Made by a program: the position numbers and the translations under genes
NCBI GenBank assembly: GCA_946479185.1
Contig: CAMLFF010000059.1
Coordinates: 1 to 12,299, forward strand
DNA: 12,299 bases
Direction: 5' to 3'
DNA from: an uncultured Sphingobium sp.
GTDB lineage: Bacteria > Pseudomonadota > Alphaproteobacteria > Sphingomonadales > Sphingomonadaceae
The notes under the pieces: model-generated
Databases searched by the model: none
The model's input: only the letters and a program-made list of their open reading frames with translations
Told to the model about the DNA's origin: nothing
Shown here: positions 1 through 7,048 of the stretch, one piece after another
Layout: each line of letters opens with the position of its first letter
How positions within the stretch are numbered: the stretch's first letter is position 1

Positions 1-1020
1 CTGATGCAGCCCGTTGGCCCGAGCAAGGAATTTGACGGCAGCTTCACCCAATATAGCGGCCTCGATGATCCCAAGCTCGCCGAGCAGCTCACATCCCAGG
101 GCCTCAAGCGCCTGCGCGATGAGACCGAGCTGGCGCAGGGCGGCTATGCGAGCTTCGATATCGAAGCCTATCGCAATGGCGACCTCACGCCCGTCTATTT
201 CGGCTCGGCGCTCAAGCGCTTTGGCGTGGGTGAGCTGATCGAGGCGCTGGCCGCCCATGCCCCGCCACCGCGCACCCAGCCTGCCGAACCCGGCCCGGTC
301 GAGCCAGAGCGTGCGGATGTGACGGGCTTCATTTTCAAGGTGCAGGCCAATATGGACCCGCAGCACCGTGATCGCATCGCCTTCATGCGGCTGTGCTCAG
401 GCAAGTTCCGCCGCGGCATGAAGCTCACGCCATCGGGCAGCGGCAAGCCCATCGCGGTGCATTCGCCGATCCTCTTCTTCGCGCAAGATCGCGAGATTGC
501 CGATGAAGCCTTCCCCGGCGATATCATCGGCATTCCCAACCATGGCACCTTGCGCGTGGGCGATACGCTGTCTGAAAAGGCGGATGTACGCTTCACCGGC
601 CTGCCCAATTTCGCGCCGGAAATCCTCCGCCGCATCGCACTCAAGGATCCCACCAAGACCAAGCAGTTGCGCAAGGCGCTGGACGATCTCTCCGAAGAGG
701 GCGTCATCCAGGTTTTCTATCCCGAGATTGGCGGCCAGTGGATCATCGGCGTTGTCGGCCAGCTCCAGCTGGAAGTTCTCATCAGCCGGCTGGATGCGGA
801 ATATAAGGTGGCCGCCGTGCTGGAAATGGCGCCATTCGACACCGCCCGCTGGATCTCCGGCGATGTGCGCCTGGTAGAGGAATTCACCAGCATCAATCGC
901 ACGAACATGGCGAAGGACCGGGACGGCAAGGCCGTGTTCCTCGCGCGATCCGCCTGGGACGTAAATTATCAGTCCGAACGCCACCCAGACATCAAGTTCA
1001 GCGCTACGCGGGAGCGCTGA
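1..1020 (+). CDS. prfC: Peptide chain release factor 3 (RF3), 3' part; start lies left of the window
   Basis: RF3 is a translational GTPase that recycles RF1/RF2 from the ribosome after peptide release. The reading frame is open from base 1, so the ATG at 4 is an internal Met, not the start. The 339 residues seen correspond to roughly the last two thirds of a protein usually about 530 aa long. Visible regions are the tail of the G domain (residues 1-95 here), then the domain II beta-barrel (VTGFIFKVQANMDPQHRDR, about 105-125, then a CSGKFRRGMKL stretch), then the RF3-specific C-terminal domain containing VIQVFYPEIGGQWIIGVVGQ and LQLEVLISRL. The VFY..GVVGQLQ block separates RF3 from EF-G, LepA and TypA. 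The GTP-binding P-loop lies outside the window and could not be checked. The gene converges on the bactofilin gene with a 4-nt gap and no terminator between. Assignment is by recognition of family sequence. Confidence 0.95.
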   Translation: MMQPVGPSKEFDGSFTQYSGLDDPKLAEQLTSQGLKRLRDETELAQGGYASFDIEAYRNGDLTPVYFGSALKRFGVGELIEALAAHAPPPRTQPAEPGPVEPERADVTGFIFKVQANMDPQHRDRIAFMRLCSGKFRRGMKLTPSGSGKPIAVHSPILFFAQDREIADEAFPGDIIGIPNHGTLRVGDTLSEKADVRFTGLPNFAPEILRRIALKDPTKTKQLRKALDDLSEEGVIQVFYPEIGGQWIIGVVGQLQLEVLISRLDAEYKVAAVLEMAPFDTARWISGDVRLVEEFTSINRTNMAKDRDGKAVFLARSAWDVNYQSERHPDIKFSATRER

Positions 1021-1024
1021 GGCT

Positions 1025-1438
1025 TCACCCAGCCTCGCTGGCAACCAGCTTGAGGTCCGCGGAGCGCGAAAGATGCGTCATGCGACCATCGATCTGGCCG
1101 CCCGTCGCGATGCTGATCGTCTCATACGTCACATCGCCCGTGATGCGCGCGCTGGCCTCTATCACCAGCTCTTCCGCATGAAGCGATCCATCGATCGTCC
1201 CGCCGATCCGCGCGCTCTTGGCACTCACATGGCCCTTGATGTGGCTCTCGGCACCCTGAACCAGCGCCGCACAGGCAATGTCGCCCTCTATCCTGCCATC
1301 GATATGCAGATCCACGCTGGCCTCGATATTGCCCGTGATAGCGACATCGCCACCGATAATCGAATAGGGCGTGTGCCTAGCCCCGGTGGCCACTGTCGGT
1401 AACCCGGCGCTTGGCCGTTTGCTGGACTTCGAGAACAT
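1025..1438 (-). CDS. Bactofilin family cytoskeletal protein
   Basis: Bactofilins are small polymer-forming scaffold proteins that lie under the inner membrane and recruit cell-wall enzymes. The 137-aa product has a short polar N-terminal tail (residues 1-20) and then the DUF583 beta-helix core of about 100 residues. The core starts at [14 protein letters not shown] and shows the regular turns of this fold ([54 protein letters not shown]), followed by a short tail. Length is normal for the family. The frame stays open to an ATG at 1498, but the ATG at 1438 is preferred: it gives the usual MFSK-type beginning and has GGAGG (complement of 1448-1452) 9 nt upstream. The start lies 62 nt inside the upstream peptidase gene in another frame, so the two are very probably cotranscribed and translationally coupled. 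Confidence 0.9.
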   Translation of the reverse strand: MFSKSSKRPSAGLPTVATGARHTPYSIIGGDVAITGNIEASVDLHIDGRIEGDIACAALVQGAESHIKGHVSAKSARIGGTIDGSLHAEELVIEASARITGDVTYETISIATGGQIDGRMTHLSRSADLKLVASEAG

Positions 1439-2546
1439 CCTGTCGGGCCTCCAGAAAGGGGCGCGGATTGACGACCGCACCGTTGACGCGCACTTCAAAA
1501 TGCAGATGCGTTCCGGTCGAACGGCCCGTTGAGCCCATGCGCGCGATCGCCTGCCCGCGCGTCACTTTCTGCCCCGCCTTGATGCCATAGCCGGAGAGAT
1601 GCGCATAGAGCGTCGTCAGCCCCTTGCCATGATCGATCTCGACCACTTTGCCATAGCCCTGGCGATCCCCGACATAGATCACCTTGCCCGGCGCGGCGGC
1701 GAGAATAGCCTGACCATAAGCGCCGCGAAAATCGATGCCCGAATGGAAGGCAAGCGCGCCATTGAAGGGATCGCGACGATAGCCATAGGAGCTTGTCGTC
1801 GCAGGTGCCGCAGTGGGCTTGCCCGATGGGATCGCCGCCAGCGTCGCTTCCATCATGTTGAGGCGCGTGAGCAGCATGGCGAGTTCGCGCAACTCCGGCT
1901 CTGCGGCAATCGCGGCGGAGACAGGCAGGAATGGACCACCCTGCGCCTGCGCGCGCCCTGCAAGCCGCGCGGGATCGAGCCCAAAGCTGCGGATCGCCTT
2001 TTCCACCTGCGTCAGGCGCGCCTGCGCTGCATCGGCAAGGCGCCCTTCGAACATGATCTGCTTCTGCTGCAAACCATGCAGCCGTGCCTGCGGAGACGCT
2101 GCGCTCAGCGGCGTGCCGGACTGTGCGTCTTTCGCGGGCGCTTCAACGGTGGGCAAAGCGCCACGTCCGCCCTCCAGCCCCGCACCGAGATTGGCGCGCA
2201 ATATGTCTTCCAACGCCTTCTGCCGCTGCTCGATATCGCGGGCGATATGATCGACGGAATTACGATACGCGTCGACCTTCGCTTCACGGGAATCGATCGC
2301 CGCGCGATCCTGCGCAACAGCGCCGCGCTCCATAAGTATGCTCGCGTGATTCCACAGCATCGCGCCGGTGCCCACAGCCCACAGCAGCGCGATCACCGCC
2401 ACGATGGCAGCGCCGATCAATTGGAAACGTGTCGTGATACGAAGGAACCGAACCTGCCCGCCACTGCGGAGAAAAACCTCTCGCTCAGGGGCGAGAGATA
2501 GCAGGCGCGCGATGATCCCTCCGGGAGTTGTCTTGTTCACTGCCAC
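1377..2546 (-). CDS. Membrane-anchored M23 (LytM-type) peptidoglycan endopeptidase
   Basis: Zinc metallopeptidase expected to cleave peptide cross-links of peptidoglycan in the periplasm. The 389-aa product has a basic cytoplasmic N-terminus (1-41), one membrane segment (about 42-64, [17 protein letters not shown]) and a helical, coiled-coil-prone region rich in Arg, Gln and Ala (about 72-120 and 152-190). A linker follows, then an M23 domain (about 250-365). The zinc and catalytic pattern is complete: HSGID gives His268 and Asp272, YAHL gives His316, and HLHFEV gives His347 and His349, so the enzyme should be active. The start is GTG at 2546; a second GTG at 2540 is possible, and an AGGG lies about 8 nt before 2546. 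Its 3' end overlaps the bactofilin start. Bitopic M23 enzymes of this layout (LmdC type) are known in alphaproteobacteria to work with bactofilins; the partnership here is inferred from gene context. Confidence 0.9.
   Translation of the reverse strand: MAVNKTTPGGIIARLLSLAPEREVFLRSGGQVRFLRITTRFQLIGAAIVAVIALLWAVGTGAMLWNHASILMERGAVAQDRAAIDSREAKVDAYRNSVDHIARDIEQRQKALEDILRANLGAGLEGGRGALPTVEAPAKDAQSGTPLSAASPQARLHGLQQKQIMFEGRLADAAQARLTQVEKAIRSFGLDPARLAGRAQAQGGPFLPVSAAIAAEPELRELAMLLTRLNMMEATLAAIPSGKPTAAPATTSSYGYRRDPFNGALAFHSGIDFRGAYGQAILAAAPGKVIYVGDRQGYGKVVEIDHGKGLTTLYAHLSGYGIKAGQKVTRGQAIARMGSTGRSTGTHLHFEVRVNGAVVNPRPFLEARQDVLEVQQTAKRRVTDSGHRG
1448..1452 (-). promoter_or_regulatory. Shine-Dalgarno of the bactofilin gene inside the peptidase coding sequence
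   Basis: Read on the minus strand this is GGAGG, 9 nt before the ATG at 1438. It decides the bactofilin start over the upstream in-frame ATG at 1498. It sits within codons for the PFLEARQ segment near the C-terminus of the M23 peptidase. Confidence 0.65.
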
Positions 2547-2973
2547 CCGATTGCCCTGTTATACGTCATTACATTGGTGAGCGGGCTGCTAGCAGATGAA
2601 GGCCCTCCCGGCGAATCCGTGCGACGAGCCGTGCGCCGAATCGAACCCACAACAAGGCAGAGCGAATGGACCGTCCGCAACCAAGGTGCATATTCCGCGT
2701 TTATTCGCGTCAAGATTGGAACTCGTGTTAAAGTCGAGTCGTCTAAAAGCTGCACTGGCATTGATGGCTGGGGCGACCGCGACCCCCGGATCGCTTGATC
2801 GACGCGCTCGAATTCTCGTCCCCTCCGGCGCAACCCAGCGCTCCGACGTAGCCAGATATTGCGACGCGCACGATTTGTGCGTGAGAAGGCATTGCCGCCG
2901 TTGCCATGCTCGAATTGCCCGGTTATAGGCCGGGGCTTAGCCGGATCGGGAGCCACTTCCCCCCGGTGAGAGC
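2547..2973. other. Intergenic region between M23 gene and tRNA-Ser; no supported protein gene
   Basis: About 430 nt that should hold the leader of the minus-strand peptidase gene and, at its right end, the promoter of the tRNA. Open frames on both strands exist (for example 2596-2928 + and 2537-2956 -), but their products are Arg/Ser/Pro-rich and low in domain-like sequence, as expected of chance frames in GC-rich DNA. A 21-codon frame at 2666-2731 (+) begins MDRPQPRCIF, but no clear ribosome site precedes it. On the minus strand TATAAC (complement of 2557-2562) lies just upstream of the GTG start of the peptidase and resembles a -10 box, without a matching -35. Confidence 0.5.
2901..2929 (+). 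promoter_or_regulatory. Probable sigma-70 promoter of tRNA-Ser
   Basis: TTGCCA at 2901-2906 and TATAGG at 2924-2929 are separated by exactly 17 nt and lie 45 nt before the mature tRNA. The sequence right after the -10 box is very GC-rich (CCGGGGC), the kind of discriminator typical of stringently controlled stable-RNA promoters. Assignment is by consensus match only. Confidence 0.5.
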
Positions 2974-3065
2974 GGAGACGTGGGTGAGTGGCTGAAACCA
3001 GCGGTTTGCTAAACCGTCGTGCCCTGAATGGGGCACCCCGGGTTCGAATCCCGGCGTCTCCGCCA
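2974..3065 (+). tRNA. tRNA-Ser, anticodon GCU
   Basis: Class II tRNA of 92 nt including an encoded CCA. The acceptor stem is GGAGACG (2974-2980) with CGTCTCC (3055-3061), discriminator G at 3062 and CCA at 3063-3065. The D arm contains GTGAGTGGCTGAAACC. The anticodon loop is TTGCTAA with anticodon GCT at 3008-3010, which reads AGC/AGU serine codons. The long variable arm (TGCCC...GGGCA, about 3020-3035) is the serine hallmark, and the T arm is CCGGGTTCGAATCCCGG. All stems pair as expected, so the gene looks intact. No copy of its 3' end was found elsewhere in the window. Confidence 0.97.
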
Positions 3066-3460
3066 GATATCGGACTTCAGCGGTCGTCTTCGAACTCCTA
3101 GCCGATCAATATCCGGCATGTTATAGGCATTCGGCGGGATTGTCGCTCCTGCGCCTTCGCCCAAAACCGCGTGAACCCGGCGCCGAAAATATCACCAATC
3201 TTATGACCCCATCCCAAGCTGGGGCGTCGGTAGCGCGTTGTTATGCGCCGCCGAGCAATCAGGTTGGTTAGCAACTTCGCCGGAAATTTTCAGAACTTTG
3301 CTCCTATGGTGATGATCTGCCGACGATGCGTTGAGATGTTTCGAACCAGTTGGCTCCGCACAAGGTTTACCCTCGAAGCTGGCTTCGGTCAGATCGCTCC
3401 GGCGCTGTGTTGTGCGTTCGCCGGTACCAAATCGGTAGTGAGGAAAGGGGCCTAAAAATA
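3066..3460. other. Gene-free segment between tRNA-Ser and the esterase gene
   Basis: About 395 nt with no recognisable gene. The frame at 3243-3455 (+) and the upstream extension of the esterase frame to 3350 give basic, Cys/Arg-rich sequence without family features, so I do not call them. A short hairpin CCCCA/TGGGG (3207-3211 and 3220-3224) is seen but lacks a T-tract. No convincing promoter consensus precedes the esterase, though its promoter must lie here or further upstream. Base composition is less GC-rich than in the flanking prfC and gab genes. Confidence 0.5.
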
Positions 3461-4699
3461 ATGGAGATCGAGCGACGACCTATCACGAAGTGCGCGATAC
3501 TCCTGGCTGCGATCTCAGGGCTTCTTCCAACGACAGCTTACGGGAATGACGACATTGTGAAGCTGTGGGTACCCGCCTATCTGTCCGCTCCCGCAGCCCC
3601 GATCCGCAATGTTCCGCCTGAAGTCATCCCGCCGCCTCAAGAGATAGCCGGAACCGTTCGATATAAGCTCACGCTTTGGGCTGGCGGTGAGCAGCTTGCG
3701 CTGCGCCTTTCCAATGAAGCCGGTGCCGCACCGCTGCGTGTCGATAACGTTACCGTCAGGCTTCAAGATGCCGGAAAGCCGCGCTTCCTTAAGGTCACTT
3801 TTGGCGGTGCAACCTCTGTGGTCATGCCGGCAGGTAGCCCTGCCGTAAGCGATCCAGTGCCGCTCGCAGTCACGCCAGGCCAAGAGCTACTCGTCAGTGT
3901 TCACTTGCCGGAGCGCTTTACACATAGCCAGTCGGATAGCGCCCGCTGGTCGGAATATATTCCGAACTTGGACCAAACGATGGTGCCGACCCTATCCGAT
4001 CCTCGCCAACTCTTCGTTCGCCCAATTGTTTCAGCGGTGTTGGTCTCGCCGAAGTCGCAGCGTCCGAACGTCATCGTTGCATTTGGTGATTCTATCACAG
4101 ATGGAACCGGCATGACGTCACCCGACGCGCGTGGCTGGCCCGATCTGCTCGCTGCAAGGCTGCTTAAAGAGCGCGTGTCAGATGTCGTCGTGGCGAACGC
4201 TGGAATCTCTGGAAATCGCTTGGTGGCTGATGGGTGGGGCATATCAGCACTCGCGCGCTTTGATCGCGACGTGCTTGCGTTTCCGTCGGTAAGCCATGTG
4301 ATCCTGCTTGAAGGCATTAATGACATTGGCGCGGTCGGGCGTGAAACCGCTCCTACGACACCGGTGACTTACGAGGTAATCGTGGGCGCCTATCGCCAAC
4401 TCATCGCCAGAGCTCACCAGCGCGGGATTCGGGTCTTTTGCGCAACAATGCTCCCGTTCGGGGGGTCCTTCTACTTCTCCGAGGAGAATGAGCGCCTGCG
4501 TCAGCGAGTGAACAGCTGGTCAAGGAGCAATCAGGAATGCGACGGCCTATTTGATTTCGATCGCGCCTTGCGTGAGCCGACTGACGCGCTTCGTTTAAAG
4601 TCCCAGTTCGACTCCGGCGACCATCTTCACCCCAACGATGCAGGTTACCAAGCTATGGCTAACTTCATTGATGTCGACATTTTCGCGCGCGGCCGCTGA
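3461..4699 (+). CDS. Secreted SGNH/GDSL-type esterase (XynE-like)
   Basis: SGNH hydrolases remove ester groups such as acetyl from carbohydrates or lipids; the substrate here is not shown. The 412-aa product starts with a signal peptide (about 1-28: basic start, ILLAAISGLL core, TAYG before NDD), so it is periplasmic or secreted. Residues 30-190 look like a beta-rich accessory domain. The catalytic domain has all blocks: block I GDSITDG with nucleophile Ser211, block II NAGISGNR with Gly and Asn252, block III EGIND with Asn287, and block V DHLHP with Asp387 and His390. The wording around these blocks (GISGNRLVADG, ALARFDRDVLAFP) matches the XynE-like group. The ATG at 3461 is chosen over an open frame back to 3350: it gives the signal peptide and follows AGGAAAGGGG by 10 nt. 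Codons such as TCT, ACA, GGA and TTG are commoner than in prfC or gabT. It stands alone, with no carbohydrate-use genes nearby. Confidence 0.88.
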   Translation: MEIERRPITKCAILLAAISGLLPTTAYGNDDIVKLWVPAYLSAPAAPIRNVPPEVIPPPQEIAGTVRYKLTLWAGGEQLALRLSNEAGAAPLRVDNVTVRLQDAGKPRFLKVTFGGATSVVMPAGSPAVSDPVPLAVTPGQELLVSVHLPERFTHSQSDSARWSEYIPNLDQTMVPTLSDPRQLFVRPIVSAVLVSPKSQRPNVIVAFGDSITDGTGMTSPDARGWPDLLAARLLKERVSDVVVANAGISGNRLVADGWGISALARFDRDVLAFPSVSHVILLEGINDIGAVGRETAPTTPVTYEVIVGAYRQLIARAHQRGIRVFCATMLPFGGSFYFSEENERLRQRVNSWSRSNQECDGLFDFDRALREPTDALRLKSQFDSGDHLHPNDAGYQAMANFIDVDIFARGR

Positions 4700-4883
4700 T
4701 CGTTCAGACAGTAAGCGGGAGGAGGGGAATGATCGTAAGAACATAACAGCCCCAAGCTTAATGTGGCGGATAATGCATCGCCGCCTTCGCGCATCCACCG
4801 AATTGAATGACCATGAATCCGGTGCCGAGCGTTGGCCTCGCATCGCGCATCGCGCGCAACTAGTCTGGGTTGAACGATCTTGT

Positions 4884-4896
4884 CGTGTCATACACG
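4884..4896. promoter_or_regulatory. Small palindrome upstream of yjcH-actP, possible operator
   Basis: CGTGTCATACACG is a 5-3-5 perfect dyad, ending 21 nt before the yjcH ATG. A TTGAAC at 4870-4875 could serve as a -35, but no good -10 follows at standard spacing. The rest of the interval from 4700 shows no gene. Chance occurrence of a dyad this short is quite likely. Confidence 0.25.
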
Positions 4897-4917
4897 TAGC
4901 AAAACAGGGAGGGAATC

Positions 4918-5238
4918 ATGAACGAGCGCGAGGCAGACGATCTCTTGCACCGAGTAGCCGAAGATAAACGTTACCAGTCGCTGGTTCTGCTTCGCAGTCG
5001 GATATCGTGGGGCCTGAGCTTTCTCGTTGTGGCGATCTTCATTGGATATATGTTGCTCGTTGCCTTCGCTGGGCCCTTTCTGGGAAAGCCGATCGGAAAC
5101 ATGACAATGACCATCGGCATCCCGATCGGCTTGTTCGTCATTCTCTCGGGCATTGGATTGACGGCGATCTATGTTGTAATCGCCAACCGCCGGTTTGATG
5201 CGGATACCGCTGCCTTGCTCGACGAGCATGACCTATGA
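4918..5238 (+). CDS. yjcH: DUF485 inner-membrane protein, YjcH-like
   Basis: Small membrane protein of 106 aa, normal for DUF485. It has a charged cytoplasmic N-terminus (1-28, with the family-typical [14 protein letters not shown]), a first membrane helix (about 29-51, containing [12 protein letters not shown]), a short loop with GKPIG, a second helix (about 65-89, [20 protein letters not shown]) and an acidic tail containing ANRRFD. Its molecular role is not established, but the family is almost always encoded just before acetate-type SSS symporters, as in E. coli acs-yjcH-actP. A strong ribosome site AGGGAGGGA (4906-4914) precedes the ATG. The stop overlaps the actP start by 4 nt (ATGA), so the pair is an operon. 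The acs gene of the E. coli operon is not present in this window. Confidence 0.9.
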   Translation: MNEREADDLLHRVAEDKRYQSLVLLRSRISWGLSFLVVAIFIGYMLLVAFAGPFLGKPIGNMTMTIGIPIGLFVILSGIGLTAIYVVIANRRFDADTAALLDEHDL

Positions 5239-6935
5239 CCCTGTTCTTGCTCCGCCTCCTGCGCTTCATCGGCCTGTTCTCTATCCCCGGCATGGCTCAG
5301 GCCTCAACTGGTGCGGGGTCCGCCGTCAACTTGCCAGCGATCCTTACCTTCTCGCTATTCATTGCCATAACCTTGGGGATCACATGGTGGGCGGCACGCC
5401 GCACCCACACCACGGCTGATTTCTATTCAGCGGGAGGAGGCATTACGGGGCGACAGAATGGCCTTGCGATTGCAGGCGATTATATGTCCGCTGCCTCATT
5501 CCTTGGCATTTCAGCCCTTATTTTCGCTGATGGCTATGATGGGCTGATCTATTCCACCGGCTTTCTTGTGGGCTGGCCGATCATATTGTTCCTGCTCGCT
5601 GAGCGGCTGCGGAACCTTGGCCGATACACGTTTGCCGACGCCGCAGCATTTCGGTTCGGGCAGGCGCCGGTGCGGCTCTCCTCCACCTTCAGTTCGCTCA
5701 CCGTCATTCTCTTCTACCTGATCGCACAGATGGTCGGCGCAGGGCAGCTCATCCAATTGCTGTTCGGCATCCCCTATATGTACGCGGTCGGCTCGGTCGG
5801 ACTGGCGATGACCATCTATGTGCTGTTCGGAGGGATGATCGCCACGACCTGGGTGCAGATCATCAAGGCCGTTCTGCTGCTGGGCTGCGCGACATTCATG
5901 ACGCTGGCGGTACTCTATCATGTGGGCTTTTCGCTCGACGCCTTGTTCTCGCAAGCTGTGGCTGTGAAGGCGGAGCTTGCCGAAAAGGGCGGTGCCGACC
6001 CGGTGAGCGCCGCCAAATCGGCGCTGGGCATTCTCGCCCCCGGCGGGTTCATCAAGGACCCCGCCTCTGCGGTGTCGCTCGGCATGGCGCTGATGTTCGG
6101 CACGGCAGGGCTACCCCACATCCTCATGCGTTTCTTCACCGTACCAGATGCGAAGACCGCCCGCACATCAGTGTTGTGGGCGACCGGCTGGATCGGCTAT
6201 TTCTACCTGCTCACGTTCGTGATCGGCTTCGGCGCGATCATTCTCGTCGGGGCAAATCCCGCCTTCTTCGATCCCGCGACCGGCGCGATGCGGGGCGGCA
6301 ATAATATGGCGGCGATCCATCTGGCAGAGGCTGTTGGCGGCAATATCTTCATGGGCTTCGTCTCCGCCGTGGCCTTTGCGACCATTTTAGCGGTCGTGTC
6401 CGGGCTAACGCTGGCGGGCGCTTCGACGATCAGCCACGATCTTTACGCATCGGTCTTGCGCAAGGGAGAGCCGGATCCCGTCGCCGAACTGCGGCTGTCA
6501 CGCATCACCGTGTTGGCGCTCGCCATCCTCGCCGTGCTGCTTGGCATTATCTTTGAAAAGCAGAATGTCGCCTTCATGGTGAGCCTGGCCTTTGCGGTCG
6601 CTGCGTCGAGCAATTTCCCGGCGCTGCTGCTCTCGATGCTGTGGAAAGATTGCACAACGCGCGGCGTCGCCTGGGGCGCGGCAATCGGGGCGATGACGGC
6701 CGTGGTGCTGACCTTGCTCTCACCGACGATCTGGGTCGCGCAGCTTGGCTATGCCGAGCCAATCTTCCCGCTGGCATCGCCAACACTCATCTCGATGCCG
6801 CTGGGCTTCTTCGCGATCTGGCTGATCTCGCGCTTTGACCACAGCGCACGCGCCGCGCTGGATCGGGCTGGCTATATCGCTCAACGCGTGCGGTCCGAGA
6901 CCGGCATTGGTGCAACCAAAGCCGCGAAGCATTGA
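5235..6935 (+). CDS. actP: Cation/acetate symporter of the sodium:solute symporter family
   Basis: Imports acetate and related short carboxylates with a cation across the inner membrane. The 566-aa product is close to the length of E. coli ActP (549 aa). The first 24 residues look like a cleavable signal ([11 protein letters not shown] ... GMAQA), followed by about 13 hydrophobic segments. Highly conserved ActP stretches are present: [20 protein letters not shown] (about 76-95), [47 protein letters not shown] [72 protein letters not shown] and [20 protein letters not shown]. The family match is close enough to prefer acetate over proline, pantothenate or other SSS substrates, but propionate, pyruvate or similar acids cannot be excluded. 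It is translated with yjcH through a 4-nt overlap and converges on gabD. Confidence 0.93.
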   Translation: MTLFLLRLLRFIGLFSIPGMAQASTGAGSAVNLPAILTFSLFIAITLGITWWAARRTHTTADFYSAGGGITGRQNGLAIAGDYMSAASFLGISALIFADGYDGLIYSTGFLVGWPIILFLLAERLRNLGRYTFADAAAFRFGQAPVRLSSTFSSLTVILFYLIAQMVGAGQLIQLLFGIPYMYAVGSVGLAMTIYVLFGGMIATTWVQIIKAVLLLGCATFMTLAVLYHVGFSLDALFSQAVAVKAELAEKGGADPVSAAKSALGILAPGGFIKDPASAVSLGMALMFGTAGLPHILMRFFTVPDAKTARTSVLWATGWIGYFYLLTFVIGFGAIILVGANPAFFDPATGAMRGGNNMAAIHLAEAVGGNIFMGFVSAVAFATILAVVSGLTLAGASTISHDLYASVLRKGEPDPVAELRLSRITVLALAILAVLLGIIFEKQNVAFMVSLAFAVAASSNFPALLLSMLWKDCTTRGVAWGAAIGAMTAVVLTLLSPTIWVAQLGYAEPIFPLASPTLISMPLGFFAIWLISRFDHSARAALDRAGYIAQRVRSETGIGATKAAKH

Positions 6936-6961
6936 GATAACAGGCGAGCGATATCAATTGG

Positions 6962-7004
6962 CCTGGAGCAATCGACCCGATCCAATCAGATCGATTGCTC
7001 CAGG
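6962..7004. terminator. Perfect 14-bp inverted repeat between converging actP and gabD; possible bidirectional terminator
   Basis: Arms CCTGGAGCAATCGA (6962-6975) and TCGATTGCTCCAGG (6991-7004) pair perfectly around a 15-nt loop, 26 nt after the actP stop and 44 nt from the gabD stop. The position between convergent genes suits a shared terminator. No run of T follows on either strand and the loop is long, so it is not a textbook intrinsic terminator. It might instead be an extragenic palindrome or an mRNA 3'-end stabiliser. Confidence 0.5.
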
Positions 7005-7048
7005 AATATAGTTTCCGATCTGTCAGGAGGAACAAAACCTCGATGGCT

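Noticed and set aside
397..1044. 215-codon open frame on the minus strand opposite prfC
   Set aside because: It lies wholly against the clear RF3 coding frame; the product has no recognisable domain and reflects codon bias of GC-rich DNA.
1599..2501. 300-codon open frame on the plus strand opposite the M23 peptidase
   Set aside because: Antisense shadow; Arg- and Cys-rich product without domain features, while the minus strand encodes a complete M23 enzyme.
2596..2928. 110-codon plus-strand frame before tRNA-Ser
   Set aside because: Basic low-information product running over the likely tRNA promoter; no support beyond being open.
2537..2956. 139-codon minus-strand frame upstream of and overlapping the M23 start
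   Set aside because: Arg/Pro/Ser-rich, no ribosome site, no family features; it ends inside the start of the peptidase gene in another frame.
3207..3224. CCCCA/TGGGG hairpin as a tRNA terminator
   Set aside because: Only 5 bp, no T-tract, and about 140 nt past the tRNA end; too weak to call.
3350..3460. Upstream extension of the esterase frame by 37 codons
   Set aside because: It would bury the signal peptide and lacks a ribosome site; the ATG at 3461 has both a good AGGAAAGGGG and a signal sequence.
3066..3460. Search for an integration-site duplicate of the tRNA 3' end, an integrase or transposase remnant
   Set aside because: No repeat of the T-arm/acceptor sequence and no transposase-like frame was seen in the window.
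4729..4746. Five-codon frame after a strong GGAGGAGGGG-like sequence
   Set aside because: The purine run looks like a ribosome site but the frame (MIVRT) is too short and has no sign of a leader-peptide attenuator.
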